64,000 nucleotides of DNA from Kribbella soli (GTDB lineage Bacteria; Actinomycetota; Actinomycetes; Propionibacteriales; Kribbellaceae): positions 186,001-250,000 of the forward strand of contig NZ_SJJZ01000002.1 in the NCBI RefSeq assembly GCF_004331345.1. The letters are read 5' to 3'. The position numbers were made by a program, and so were the translations under genes. Shown in pieces: positions 16,566-24,611 of this stretch; position 1 is the first letter of the stretch; each line of letters begins with the position of its first letter. The notes under the pieces are model-generated. The model was not told the origin of the DNA. It worked only from the letters and a program-made list of their open reading frames with translations, and searched no databases.

Positions 16566-16682
16566 TACAATGGACTGTTGCCGCCGCCTGACCAGCGAGC
16601 AGCCGCGAACCGCAGTACCCCAAGACTCAGCAACACAACGTCGTACCGTCGTACAAACCCTGCGTCAGACGAGAGGTAATTC
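16566..16682 (+). promoter_or_regulatory. Putative promoter/leader of sigA
   Basis: A TACAAT box at 16566-16571 lies about 110 bp before the sigA start; I see no convincing -35 box. The leader ends in CGAGAGGTAATTC before the GTG. Upstream, a C-run/G-run pair at about 16510-16543 could end the preceding operon. Confidence 0.3.
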
Positions 16683-17999
16683 GTGTCGTCCAGCTCGTCC
16701 GAGAATCTTCCCGCCGAGCCGGCCCGCGCCGTGGCCGCCACGGCCCGGAGCACGGCTCCGAGGACCAGCGCCCGAGTGACCGATCCCGCTGCCAAGAAGG
16801 CGGCCGCGAAGAAGGCGGCGGTGAAGCCCGCCGGCACCAAGGAGGACGGTATCCCCGCGAAGAAGGCCGCTGCCAAGAAGGCTACGGCGAAGAAGGCAGT
16901 GTCCGAGGCGGGTCTGTCGATCGACCCGAAGACCGGGAAGCCGCGCGCGCTCGACGAGGTGGACGAGTCCGACTTCAGCCCGGAAGCAGTGAAGCCGCTG
17001 GAGAAGGAGCTCACCGAGGACCAGGGCTTCATCGTCTCCGAGGCCGACGAGACCGACGAGCCCGAGCAGCAGGTCATGGTCGCCGGCGCCACGGCGGACC
17101 CGGTCAAGGACTACCTGAAGCAGATCGGCAAGGTCCCGCTGCTGAACGCCGAGCAGGAGGTCGAGCTCGCCAAGCGGATCGAGGCCGGCCTGTTCGCGGA
17201 GGAGCAGATCGCCGACGAGGCCGCCAAGCTCAAGGAGAAGGTCCGCGACGAGTACGAGTGGATCTCCGAGGACGGCCGGCGCGCCAAGAACCACCTGCTC
17301 GAGGCCAACCTGCGCCTGGTGGTGTCGTTGGCCAAGCGCTACACCGGTCGCGGCATGCTGTTCCTGGACCTGATCCAGGAGGGCAACCTCGGTCTGATCC
17401 GCGCGGTGGAGAAGTTCGACTACACCAAGGGCTACAAGTTCTCGACGTACGCGACCTGGTGGATCCGGCAGGCGATCACCCGTGCGATGGCCGACCAGGC
17501 CCGCACGATCCGCATCCCGGTGCACATGGTCGAGGTCATCAACAAGCTGGCCCGTGTGCAGCGGCAGATGCTGCAGGACCTCGGTCGCGAACCCACTCCG
17601 GAAGAGCTCGCCAAGGAGCTCGACATGACCCCGGAGAAGGTCATCGAGGTGCAGAAGTACGGCCGCGAGCCGATCTCGCTGCACACGCCGCTCGGTGAGG
17701 ACGGCGACTCCGAGTTCGGTGACCTGATCGAGGACTCCGAGGCGATCGTGCCGGCCGAGGCGGTCTCGTTCACGCTGCTCCAGGAGCAGCTGCACGCGGT
17801 CCTCGACACGCTGTCCGAGCGTGAGGCCGGCGTGGTCTCGATGCGGTTCGGTCTGACCGACGGCCAGCCGAAGACGCTCGACGAGATCGGCAAGGTGTAC
17901 GGCGTGACCCGCGAGCGGATCCGCCAGATCGAGTCCAAGACCATGTCGAAGCTGCGCCACCCGTCGCGCTCGCAGGTCCTCCGGGATTACCTGGACTGA
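16683..17999 (+). CDS. sigA: Principal RNA polymerase sigma factor (SigA/HrdB)
   Basis: Group 1 sigma-70 factor directing housekeeping transcription, 438 residues. Residues about 1-95 are an Ala/Lys-rich, poorly structured extension ([14 protein letters not shown]) common in actinobacterial HrdB/SigA. Then come region 1.2 ([20 protein letters not shown]), region 2 ([39 protein letters not shown]), region 3 ([29 protein letters not shown]) and region 4 ([20 protein letters not shown], ending LRDYLD). The GTG start at 16683 follows AGAGG. It is followed 4 bp later by the DUF6412 gene. Confidence 0.97.
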   Translation: MSSSSSENLPAEPARAVAATARSTAPRTSARVTDPAAKKAAAKKAAVKPAGTKEDGIPAKKAAAKKATAKKAVSEAGLSIDPKTGKPRALDEVDESDFSPEAVKPLEKELTEDQGFIVSEADETDEPEQQVMVAGATADPVKDYLKQIGKVPLLNAEQEVELAKRIEAGLFAEEQIADEAAKLKEKVRDEYEWISEDGRRAKNHLLEANLRLVVSLAKRYTGRGMLFLDLIQEGNLGLIRAVEKFDYTKGYKFSTYATWWIRQAITRAMADQARTIRIPVHMVEVINKLARVQRQMLQDLGREPTPEELAKELDMTPEKVIEVQKYGREPISLHTPLGEDGDSEFGDLIEDSEAIVPAEAVSFTLLQEQLHAVLDTLSEREAGVVSMRFGLTDGQPKTLDEIGKVYGVTRERIRQIESKTMSKLRHPSRSQVLRDYLD

Positions 18000-18003
18000 T
18001 GTC

Positions 18004-18270
18004 ATGACGCAGTGGATCGCCGGCGTGGTCGCGTCGGTGATCCCTGTGTTCGACACGGCTTCACTGGCCGCCGCCGTGCTCACGGCGGCGGCCTTGCTGT
18101 TGGCGCTGGTCGTGGTCGCGCGGACGTCCGCACGCTGGTCCGTGCACACCGCCGCGCCGCTGCTCGCCCGGGCCACCTCGGTCCGGGATCGCGCCGAGCA
18201 GACTGTTTTCCTCCGGCTGCGCGATCCCGACGCGGCCGGTCGGCCACGCCCACGAGCACCGGGACAGTAG
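18004..18270 (+). CDS. Small membrane protein (DUF6412-like)
   Basis: An 88-residue protein with one clear membrane segment (about 21-42, LAAAVLTAAALLLALVVVAR) and a basic, proline-rich cytoplasmic tail (RDPDAAGRPRPRAPGQ). Small proteins of this kind sit directly before a short YidC/Oxa1 gene in several actinobacteria and are classed as DUF6412; the function is unknown. Here the insertase gene starts 46 bp downstream, and sigA ends 4 bp upstream. Confidence 0.72.
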   Translation: MTQWIAGVVASVIPVFDTASLAAAVLTAAALLLALVVVARTSARWSVHTAAPLLARATSVRDRAEQTVFLRLRDPDAAGRPRPRAPGQ

Positions 18271-18315
18271 CGCTCCACCTCGCTACCTGTTCCTACACAC
18301 TCGTGGAGTTTTGCT

Positions 18316-18993
18316 GTGCCTTCCTTTCTGGAGGCACCGGTCGCCGGTGCCTATCATTTGCTCACGTCCCTCGTCGCCACTCTCGAACCGTTCGCCGGTG
18401 CGTACGCCGCGGTCATCGCGATCGTGTTGTGCACCCTCGCCGTACGGCTGTCCCTGGTCCCGCTGAGCGTGCGCGCGCATCGCGGGTTGAAGGCCCGCGC
18501 GGAGTTGATGCCGCGGCTGAAGCAGTTGACCGAGCGGCATCGCGACAACCCGGAGCGCCTGCAGCGTGAGGTGGCGAAGCTGCAGACGGAGTCCGGTACG
18601 TCGTTGTTCGCCGGCTTCCTGCCGACGCTCGCGCAGCTGCCGTTCTTCTGGCTGATGTACACGCTGTTCTCCCGGACCATGGTGGCGGGGGAGTCGAACC
18701 AGCTCATCAGCGGCAACCTGCTCGGCGCCCCGCTCGGCGTGCACTGGCCGATCCTCACCGGCACCCCGGCGTACGTCGTGATCGCGGTGCTACTCGCTGT
18801 GGTCGCCTGGTTCTCGGCACGACTCCAGCTAAGGCAGCTGGACTCATCGGCGACCACGTTGTCACGACGGGTCGCCCAACTGTTGCCGTTCGGAACGCTG
18901 CTGACAGCCGCCTTCGTACCGCTGGCGGCCGGGCTCTATCTCCTGACCACCACCACCTGGACAGTCGCCGAACGCACGATCCTGCAGCGCTAG
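18316..18993 (+). CDS. YidC/Oxa1-family membrane insertase (short paralogue)
   Basis: A 225-residue polytopic membrane protein. After an N-terminal helix it carries TLAVRLSLVPLSVRAHRGLKARAELMPRL, with the groove Arg of Oxa1/YidC proteins and the coiled basic loop, then GFLPTLAQLPFFWLMYTLFS and three more helices to about 215. It lacks the cleavable lipoprotein signal and basic tail of the main actinobacterial YidC, so it is probably a second, specialised insertase. The GTG start follows GTTTTGCT rather than a strong ribosome site, so translation may be coupled to the small gene upstream. Confidence 0.86.
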   Translation: MPSFLEAPVAGAYHLLTSLVATLEPFAGAYAAVIAIVLCTLAVRLSLVPLSVRAHRGLKARAELMPRLKQLTERHRDNPERLQREVAKLQTESGTSLFAGFLPTLAQLPFFWLMYTLFSRTMVAGESNQLISGNLLGAPLGVHWPILTGTPAYVVIAVLLAVVAWFSARLQLRQLDSSATTLSRRVAQLLPFGTLLTAAFVPLAAGLYLLTTTTWTVAERTILQR

Positions 18994-18996
18994 GCG

Positions 18997-19081
18997 ACCG
19001 CCAGGCCATCACAGTCCCGGGCCGGCGGCGCTCGTCGCGCTGGGACCCCTCGCGCTGCGGCAATTGTGATGGGCTGGCGGT
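18997..19081. repeat. 85-bp imperfect palindrome, copy A
   Basis: Arms ACCGCCAGGCCATCACAGT (18997-19015) and the complement of ACCGCCAGCCCATCACAAT (19063-19081) match at 17 of 19 positions around a GC-rich 47-bp centre. A second 85-bp copy lies at 39386-39470 in the opposite orientation. It starts 4 bp after the yidC-like stop and could act as a terminator, but the long loop and the second copy suggest a dispersed repeat. Confidence 0.7.
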
Positions 19082-19127
19082 TGGTTCCGGAGGTTCGTTG
19101 CTCTGCGGTCGTGCGTTCTGCTACCGT

Positions 19128-19151
19128 CTTTATTAAAGCCGGTTCCATAAT
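19128..19151 (+). promoter_or_regulatory. Palindrome and -10-like box upstream of the ROK regulator
   Basis: CTTTA-T-TAAAG at 19128-19138 is a perfect 11-bp palindrome in otherwise GC-rich DNA, and CATAAT at 19146-19151 resembles a -10 box. AT-rich palindromes are typical of ROK repressor sites, so autoregulation is plausible. The short distance to the start codon would give a very short or no leader. Confidence 0.4.
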
Positions 19152-19163
19152 GGGTTGGGGTCG

Positions 19164-20327
19164 ATGGACACTGCACGCGGCGCCGCCCAGGCGGAGCGAT
19201 CTGCGAACCAGGTCGCGTGCCTGCGTTTCCTCGCCGACGCCGACGAGGCGCGCACGGTCGGGGCGATCAGCGAGGGCACCGGCCTGTCGCGACCGACTGT
19301 GCACGCCGTCCTGGACGACCTTCTCGAGATCGGGCTGGTCGAGGCGGCCAGCCCGGCGACGGTCGGCCCGGGCAGGCCTGCCCGGGCCTTCCGGTTCGCC
19401 CGCGAGACCGGACTGGTCGCCGGCGTCGACCTCGGTCCCCGTGGAGCACGCGCGATCATCTGCGACCTGTCCGGTCGCCGGATGGGGTACGCCGAACTGG
19501 AGCCCGAGCGGAAGGCGGATCTCTCGCTGATCCCACGCGCACTCGAGGCCGCAGCCGACGCGGGCCGGTCGATCGATCTGGGACGTCTCCGTGCGGTCGG
19601 TGTGGGCCTGCCCGGCGTGGTCGAGGCCGACGGTCGCCTGCGCGCCAGCCTTGCGATGCCGGACCTGGTCGGCCTGCCCGTCGCGGAGTTGCTGGCGAAG
19701 GATCTCGGACAGTCGATCGTCGTGGACAACGACATCAAGCTAGCGGCGCTGGCGGAGCAACGCGGCGGCGCCGGCCGTGGGTACTCCGATGTCGTCTATC
19801 TCCAGATCGGTCATCGGCTGTCCGTGTCGATCGTCCTGAACGGAGTCATTCGGCAAGGCCGCCACCGGCTCGCGGGCGAGCTCGGCGCGCAACGCGGCAT
19901 GCGCTGGACGCGCAATGCGCAGCGGGGCCAGCTGGTGTGGTCCGTGCGGCCGACCAGTGCGGAGGTGCTGAGCGCGGCCGCCGCCGGCGACGTCGATGCG
20001 CAGGCGGAGGTCGAGGACTTCTGCGCGCAGATCGCCGGGCGGATCGCGACCGTGCTGCTGGTCGTCGATCCCGAGGTCGTGGTCGTGCGGGGCGGGGCCT
20101 TGCAGGACAGCGGCGCTCTGCTTCGTCCGCTCGCGGCAGCGGTCGAGCAGGAATTGGTCTTCCCCGAGCGCCCACCCTTCGTCGCCTCGGCGCTGGGGCG
20201 CGAGGCAGTGGTGCTCGGGGCGGTCGGCAATGCGTTCGACCGGTGCAGCTCAGGTATCTACGGTGTCCACGACTACCCCAGTCCGTGGGCAGACATCACT
20301 CACGAACTCGAGAGGACCACGCAGTGA
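19164..20327 (+). CDS. ROK-family transcriptional regulator
   Basis: A 387-residue repressor-type ROK protein: winged helix about 15-75 (VGAISEGTGLSRPTVHAVLD), then the sugar-kinase fold (VAGVDLGPRGARAIICDL, VGVGLPGVVEADGRL, VVDNDIKLAALAEQRGGAG). Where active ROK kinases and Mlc/NagC have GTG and a zinc site (GEIGH and CxCGxxGC), this protein has GHR and GELGAQ, with no Cys cluster. So it is a regulator, with altered ligand sensing. A TTG nine bases earlier (19155) is an alternative start. Its stop overlaps the isomerase start (GTGA), so it probably controls its own operon. Confidence 0.88.
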   Translation: MDTARGAAQAERSANQVACLRFLADADEARTVGAISEGTGLSRPTVHAVLDDLLEIGLVEAASPATVGPGRPARAFRFARETGLVAGVDLGPRGARAIICDLSGRRMGYAELEPERKADLSLIPRALEAAADAGRSIDLGRLRAVGVGLPGVVEADGRLRASLAMPDLVGLPVAELLAKDLGQSIVVDNDIKLAALAEQRGGAGRGYSDVVYLQIGHRLSVSIVLNGVIRQGRHRLAGELGAQRGMRWTRNAQRGQLVWSVRPTSAEVLSAAAAGDVDAQAEVEDFCAQIAGRIATVLLVVDPEVVVVRGGALQDSGALLRPLAAAVEQELVFPERPPFVASALGREAVVLGAVGNAFDRCSSGIYGVHDYPSPWADITHELERTTQ

Positions 20328-21169
20328 AGCTAGGAGTCAGCTCGTATTGCTTCCGCCAGCTCATGACGAGCGGCGAGATGGACCTGATCGCGGTCCTGGA
20401 CTGGGTCGCGGCCTCTTCGGCCGGGCACATCGAGGTCGCCGCGATGGACGGCGAGTACTACCTGGAGAACGAGAACGTCGTCCGCGACACGGCGAAGCAC
20501 GCCGAGGAGATCGGCGTACCGATCGTGAACTACCTGGTCAGCGGCGATCTGCGGACCGCCGACGGCGCGGAGATCGACCGCCTGCGCCGGCAGCTCGACG
20601 TCGCGCACCGGTTCGGTGCCCGGATCTTCCGGCACGACGTCGCGCCGTGGGCGTGGCGTGAGCAGGACCCGGGCGAGTTCGAGTCGACGTTCGAGAAGGT
20701 CGTCGAGGGCTGCCGTGCGGTCGCCGACCACGCCGCGGACCTGGGCATCGTGTCGACGATCGAGAACCACGGCTTCTTCATGAACGGCAGCGACCGGTTG
20801 GCCCGGCTCGTGTACGCCGTGGACCGCCCGAACTTCCGGGTCACGCTCGACCTCGGCAACGGCCTGTGCGTCGGCGAGGTGCCCGGCAAGACCGCCGCCG
20901 GACTGATCGACGTCGCGGCGTCGATCGGCGTGAAGGACTTCCACATCCGCCGTTCGGCGGGAGACGGCTGGCTGAAGACGCTGGCCGGCGACTACCTGCT
21001 CGGCACGGTGTCGGGGCACGGCGACGTGGACCTCCCGGGCCTGCTCGCACTGGCCGCCACCAAGCCCGACGTACCGGTGAGCCTGGAGTTCGAGGGCATG
21101 GAGGCACCGCTGCCGGCCATCGAGCGCTCGCTCGCGAACATCATCCGACTGACCGAAAGCGTGGCGTGA
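20324..21169 (+). CDS. Sugar phosphate isomerase/epimerase (xylose-isomerase-like TIM barrel)
   Basis: A 281-residue TIM-barrel protein of the AP endonuclease 2/xylose isomerase-like superfamily: MKLGVSSYCFRQLM at the N-terminus, then STIENHGFFMNGSDRL, FRVTLDLGNG, VKDFHIRRS and VSLEFEG, which supply the metal-binding Glu, Asp and His. The substrate is probably a sugar, inositol or keto-sugar intermediate shared with the dehydrogenase that follows. GTG 20324 overlaps the ROK stop. The next gene begins 1 bp after its stop. Confidence 0.88.
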   Translation: MKLGVSSYCFRQLMTSGEMDLIAVLDWVAASSAGHIEVAAMDGEYYLENENVVRDTAKHAEEIGVPIVNYLVSGDLRTADGAEIDRLRRQLDVAHRFGARIFRHDVAPWAWREQDPGEFESTFEKVVEGCRAVADHAADLGIVSTIENHGFFMNGSDRLARLVYAVDRPNFRVTLDLGNGLCVGEVPGKTAAGLIDVAASIGVKDFHIRRSAGDGWLKTLAGDYLLGTVSGHGDVDLPGLLALAATKPDVPVSLEFEGMEAPLPAIERSLANIIRLTESVA

Positions 21170-21170
21170 C

Positions 21171-22226
21171 ATGACGACGCGGATTGCAGTGATCGGGCTC
21201 GGCTCGATCGCTGTCGAGCATCTGAAGGCGTACCAGCAGAACCCCCAGGCCGAACTCGTCGCCGTGTGCGACGTCGACCTCGAGCGGGCGAAGGCCCGTG
21301 CTGAGCAGTTCGGCGTGGAGCGGGTGACCGGCGACGCCGCAGAGATCTTCTCGGACCCGGGCATCGACGCGGTGAGCGTGTGTGTACCGAACACGCTGCA
21401 CGCCCCGATCGCCGAGGCGGCACTGCGGGCCGGCAAGGACGTTCTGGTCGAGAAGCCGATGACCGTCACGGTGCCCGAGGCCGAGTCGCTGGTGAAGGCG
21501 GTCGAGGAGACCGGGAAGGCGCTGCAGATCGGGTACGTACGGCGGTATGCGCCGAACGCGCTGGTGACCAAGCGGTTCCTGGACGCGGGCGAGTTCGGTG
21601 ACATCTACGCGGCCCGGGCCACGCTGCTGCGGACGGCCGGCAACCCCGGCGGCTGGTTCGGTGACGTGGAGCTGTCCGGCGGCGGTCCGCTGATCGACCT
21701 CGGCGTCCACATCATCGACCTGTGCTGGTATCTGATGGGGATGCCGAAGGCGGTGTCCGCGTCCGGTGCGACGTTCACGCTGCTGGGTGCCCGCGACAAC
21801 ATCCAGAACCTGACCCGCTACAAGGCTGCGTCGGCGGCGCGGCCGAACACGGTCGAGGACTTCGCGACCGCGCAGATCCGGTTCGAGGGCGGGGCGGTCC
21901 TCGACGTGGCAACGTCGTACTCGCTGCACGCGCGCAACGAGATCAGCGTCCGGATCCACGGTGACAAGGGCGGCGCGGAGATCGAGCCGGAGCTGCTGAT
22001 GATCACCGAGCGGCACGACACCCTGCTGCACGTCCAGCCGCAGATCGACTCGCTCGGGTTCGACTTCCGGGTCGGGTTCGCGAACCAGATCGACCACTTC
22101 CTGCAGATCTGCCGCGGGGAGATCCCGGCCGACGCGACCGCGGAGCAGGGCCTGGAGATGGCCCGCATGCTGTCGGCGATCTACGAGTCGGCGAAGAGCG
22201 GCGCCGAGGTGAAGATCACCCGCTGA
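21171..22226 (+). CDS. Gfo/Idh/MocA-family dehydrogenase
   Basis: A 351-residue NAD(P)-dependent sugar/inositol dehydrogenase. It has the Rossmann motif IGLGSIAVEHLKAY near residue 8, the EKP motif in VEKPMTVTVPEAE (about 97), and the catalytic-helix region GGGPLIDLGVHIIDLCWYL, which includes the Asp/His pair of the family. With the isomerase and ROK regulator it forms a three-gene operon for breakdown of one carbohydrate; the substrate is not evident. Confidence 0.9.
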   Translation: MTTRIAVIGLGSIAVEHLKAYQQNPQAELVAVCDVDLERAKARAEQFGVERVTGDAAEIFSDPGIDAVSVCVPNTLHAPIAEAALRAGKDVLVEKPMTVTVPEAESLVKAVEETGKALQIGYVRRYAPNALVTKRFLDAGEFGDIYAARATLLRTAGNPGGWFGDVELSGGGPLIDLGVHIIDLCWYLMGMPKAVSASGATFTLLGARDNIQNLTRYKAASAARPNTVEDFATAQIRFEGGAVLDVATSYSLHARNEISVRIHGDKGGAEIEPELLMITERHDTLLHVQPQIDSLGFDFRVGFANQIDHFLQICRGEIPADATAEQGLEMARMLSAIYESAKSGAEVKITR

Positions 22227-22233
22227 CCTGGTC

Positions 22234-22266
22234 GGTTGCCCGGGGTGGTGATGACCCCGGGCAACC
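22234..22266. terminator. Bidirectional terminator hairpin
   Basis: Perfect 13-bp stem GGTTGCCCGGGGT / ACCCCGGGCAACC with a 7-nt loop (GGTGATG), lying 8 bp after the dehydrogenase stop and 8 bp before the end of the convergent TetR gene. No T-run follows, as is common in high-GC actinobacteria. Confidence 0.8.
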
Positions 22267-22274
22267 CGCCCGCG

Positions 22275-22997
22275 TCACAGGCGAGCTTCGAGGCCGTCCA
22301 GGATCCTGGCGAGGCCGTAGCTGAAGTTGTCCTCGCCGCCTGCTTCGAGGTCGGTGTTGCTGTTGGCGGCGTACAGCGCCCGCATGTGCGGGTACGGCTC
22401 GGCGGCCTTGACCGCGGCGGGCCAGACCTCGGCCTGCCACGCGGCCATGTCCTTGCCGGTGCGCTTGAGCTTGCTGACGGTCGCGGCCTCGACGGACGCG
22501 ACGCCGATCACGTAGCCGAGCACGGTGTTGGCGGCCTGGTCCGCCTCGATCAGCTCGAAGCCGGCGGCCAGGTAGGTGCCGAGCAGGTCGTCGGAGATCC
22601 GCATCAGGTTCGGCCCGAGGTAGTTCATGCCCACGTCGGCGAGCGTGGGCGCCACCCACGGGTGCCGAACGATCATCGCGCGCACACTGCGCGCCGCGGC
22701 TTCTGCCGCCGGTCGCCACGCCGACGGATCGGCCACTGTCGGCACCTCGACCTCGCCGTACACCTCGTCGACGACGAGCTCGAGCAGCTCGTCCTTGTTC
22801 GCGACGTGCCAGTAGACCGCGGTCGCCACCGCGCCGAGCGCCGCGCCGAGCTTGCGCATCGTGAGCGCCTCCAGCCCGTCGGCGTCCAGCAGCTTGATCG
22901 CCTCCGCGACGATCTGCTGCTGGGTCAGCGCGGGCTGTTCACGGCGCCGGCCACGCTTCGGCCGGGTCCAGACCGACGTGTACTCCTCGCTCGCCAT
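22275..22997 (-). CDS. TetR-family repressor (tetracycline-repressor-type C-terminus)
   Basis: A 240-residue repressor. The DNA-binding helices are about 23-70 (LTQQQIVAEAIKLLDADGLE, MRKLGAALGAVATAVYWHVA), and the C-terminal domain (about 90-230) resembles the TetR_C class. It is divergent from the MFS exporter at 23133, with four similar palindromes in the gap, so it most likely represses the pump and itself until a drug-like ligand binds. Confidence 0.9.
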   Translation of the reverse strand: MASEEYTSVWTRPKRGRRREQPALTQQQIVAEAIKLLDADGLEALTMRKLGAALGAVATAVYWHVANKDELLELVVDEVYGEVEVPTVADPSAWRPAAEAAARSVRAMIVRHPWVAPTLADVGMNYLGPNLMRISDDLLGTYLAAGFELIEADQAANTVLGYVIGVASVEAATVSKLKRTGKDMAAWQAEVWPAAVKAAEPYPHMRALYAANSNTDLEAGGEDNFSYGLARILDGLEARL

Positions 22998-23036
22998 CGT
23001 CGTACCTCCTCGTCGGCAACCACCCTAGCCGATCAC

Positions 23037-23108
23037 TGAACACTGTGCAGGACTTGACCAGCGTTCAATTCTAATTGCACACTGTTCAGGCAAACTGAAC
23101 ACTGTTCA
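23037..23108. promoter_or_regulatory. Four-site operator array between tetR and the MFS exporter
   Basis: Four 13-bp quasi-palindromes: TGAACACTGTGCA (23037-23049), TGACCAGCGTTCA (23055-23067), TGCACACTGTTCA (23076-23088) and TGAACACTGTTCA (23096-23108, perfect apart from its centre). Their starts are 18, 21 and 20 bp apart, near two helical turns. The last one lies 24 bp before the MFS start. Confidence 0.72.
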
Positions 23109-23132
23109 AGTAACGACCCGAGGAGGTGCGCG

Positions 23133-24611
23133 ATGACCGCTCGGCATCCGCGCAGATGGCTGATTCTGATCGTGCTCTGCCTGAGCACGATGGTCCTGGT
23201 GCTGGACAACGGCGTCCTGAACGTCGCGATCCCGGTGCTGACCGAGGACCTCGGTGCGAGCGCGCAGGAGATCCAGTGGATCGTCGCGAGCTACATCCTG
23301 GTGTTCGCCGGCCTGCTGCTGACGGCCGGCAGTCTGTCCGACCGGTACGGGCGTAAGAAGGTGATGATCGCCGGCCTGGCGATCTTCGGCGCCGCGTCCC
23401 TGCTGGCGACGTACGCCGGGACTCCGGAGATGCTGATCGCAGGACGGGTGCTGATGGGCGTCGGCGGGGCGGTCGTGATGCCCAGCACGCTGTCGGTGCT
23501 GATCACGGTCTTCGACGACGACGAACGCCGGAAGGCGATGTCGATCTGGAGTTCGGTGCTGATGGTCGGGCTGATCGGCGGGCCGGTGCTCGGCGGTGCG
23601 TTGATCGCGAAGTTCTGGTGGGGATCGGTGTTCCTGATCAACGTGCCGGTGGCGGTGCTGGCGATTGCGGCGGCAGTGATCCTGATGCCGGAGTCGAAGG
23701 GGCCGTGGCGCAAGCCGGACCCGATCGGCGCGCTGTTGTCGATGGTCGGACTGGTGGCGCTGGTGTGGGTGATCATCGACCTGCCGGAGCACGGTCTGTC
23801 CTGGCCGATGCTGGCGGTCGCCGTTGCTGGGCTGACGTTGTTCGTGGTGTGGGAGCTGCGGACGCCGGTACCGATGGTGCCGTTGGCGCTCTTCCGCGAC
23901 CGGAACTTCAGCGGTGGCAGCCTGTCGCTGGTGCTGCTGCAGATCGCCAACGGCGGGTTGATTCTGGCGCTGACGCAGTACCTGCAGTTCGTGCTCGGGT
24001 TCTCGCCGACGAAGGCCGGTCTGGCGATGGCGCCGATGGCGGTGGCGGTCATCCTGGTGAACGGTGTCGGGGCGACGCTCGGTCAGAAGATCGGGAACCG
24101 GCCGATGACTGTTGCCGGGTTGGTCGTGCTGGCAGGCGGCTTCTGGGTGATGTCGACGCTGTCTGCGGATGACGGGTTCGGGATGGTCGCTCTGGCGCTC
24201 GGTGTGTTCGGCGTGGGCGCCGGACTGGCTCAGCCGGCGGCGACAGCGGCGCTGATGGGTGCGGTGCCGCACGAGTATGCCGGTGTCGGGTCGGCGTTGA
24301 ACGACACCGTCCAGCAGGCCGGCGCGGCGTTGGGGATCGCGATCCTGGGGTCGACGCTGGCGAACAACTTCACCGCCAAGATGCCGGACTCGGTCCCCGC
24401 CGCGGCGCGGCGGTCGATCGGTGAGGCGCTCGCTGTAGGTGATGCGGGGTTGGCTGACATCGCCCGGAAGGCCTTTGCGGAGGCGATGTCAGGCACCTTC
24501 GTGGTGAGCGCGGTGGCAGTCCTCGGGTCGGCGGTGCTGGCGCTCGTCCTCATGCGGGACCGGAAGACGTCGGTTCCGGAACAGGTCAAGGACGAGGTTG
24601 CCGTCAGCTGA
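23133..24611 (+). CDS. MFS drug exporter (DHA2, 14-TM, EmrB/QacA type)
   Basis: A 492-residue major facilitator transporter. It opens with LIVLCLSTMVLVLDNGVLNVAIPVL, has motif A-like GSLSDRYGRKKVMIAG after helix 2, and about 14 hydrophobic helices, the DHA2 pattern of proton-driven multidrug exporters. The ribosome site AGGAGG lies 8 bp before ATG 23133. Its divergent TetR neighbour and the operator array support ligand-induced efflux. The stop overlaps the end of the convergent phosphotransferase gene by 8 bp. Confidence 0.92.
   Translation: MTARHPRRWLILIVLCLSTMVLVLDNGVLNVAIPVLTEDLGASAQEIQWIVASYILVFAGLLLTAGSLSDRYGRKKVMIAGLAIFGAASLLATYAGTPEMLIAGRVLMGVGGAVVMPSTLSVLITVFDDDERRKAMSIWSSVLMVGLIGGPVLGGALIAKFWWGSVFLINVPVAVLAIAAAVILMPESKGPWRKPDPIGALLSMVGLVALVWVIIDLPEHGLSWPMLAVAVAGLTLFVVWELRTPVPMVPLALFRDRNFSGGSLSLVLLQIANGGLILALTQYLQFVLGFSPTKAGLAMAPMAVAVILVNGVGATLGQKIGNRPMTVAGLVVLAGGFWVMSTLSADDGFGMVALALGVFGVGAGLAQPAATAALMGAVPHEYAGVGSALNDTVQQAGAALGIAILGSTLANNFTAKMPDSVPAAARRSIGEALAVGDAGLADIARKAFAEAMSGTFVVSAVAVLGSAVLALVLMRDRKTSVPEQVKDEVAVS

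Noticed and set aside
16780-16905. Repeats at the start of sigA
   Set aside because: AAGAAGGC-type repeats encode the Ala/Lys-rich extension normal for actinobacterial principal sigma factors; not a DNA repeat element.
19217-20323. Long + frame ahead of the isomerase
   Set aside because: It runs through the ROK gene in another frame; the isomerase begins at GTG 20324.
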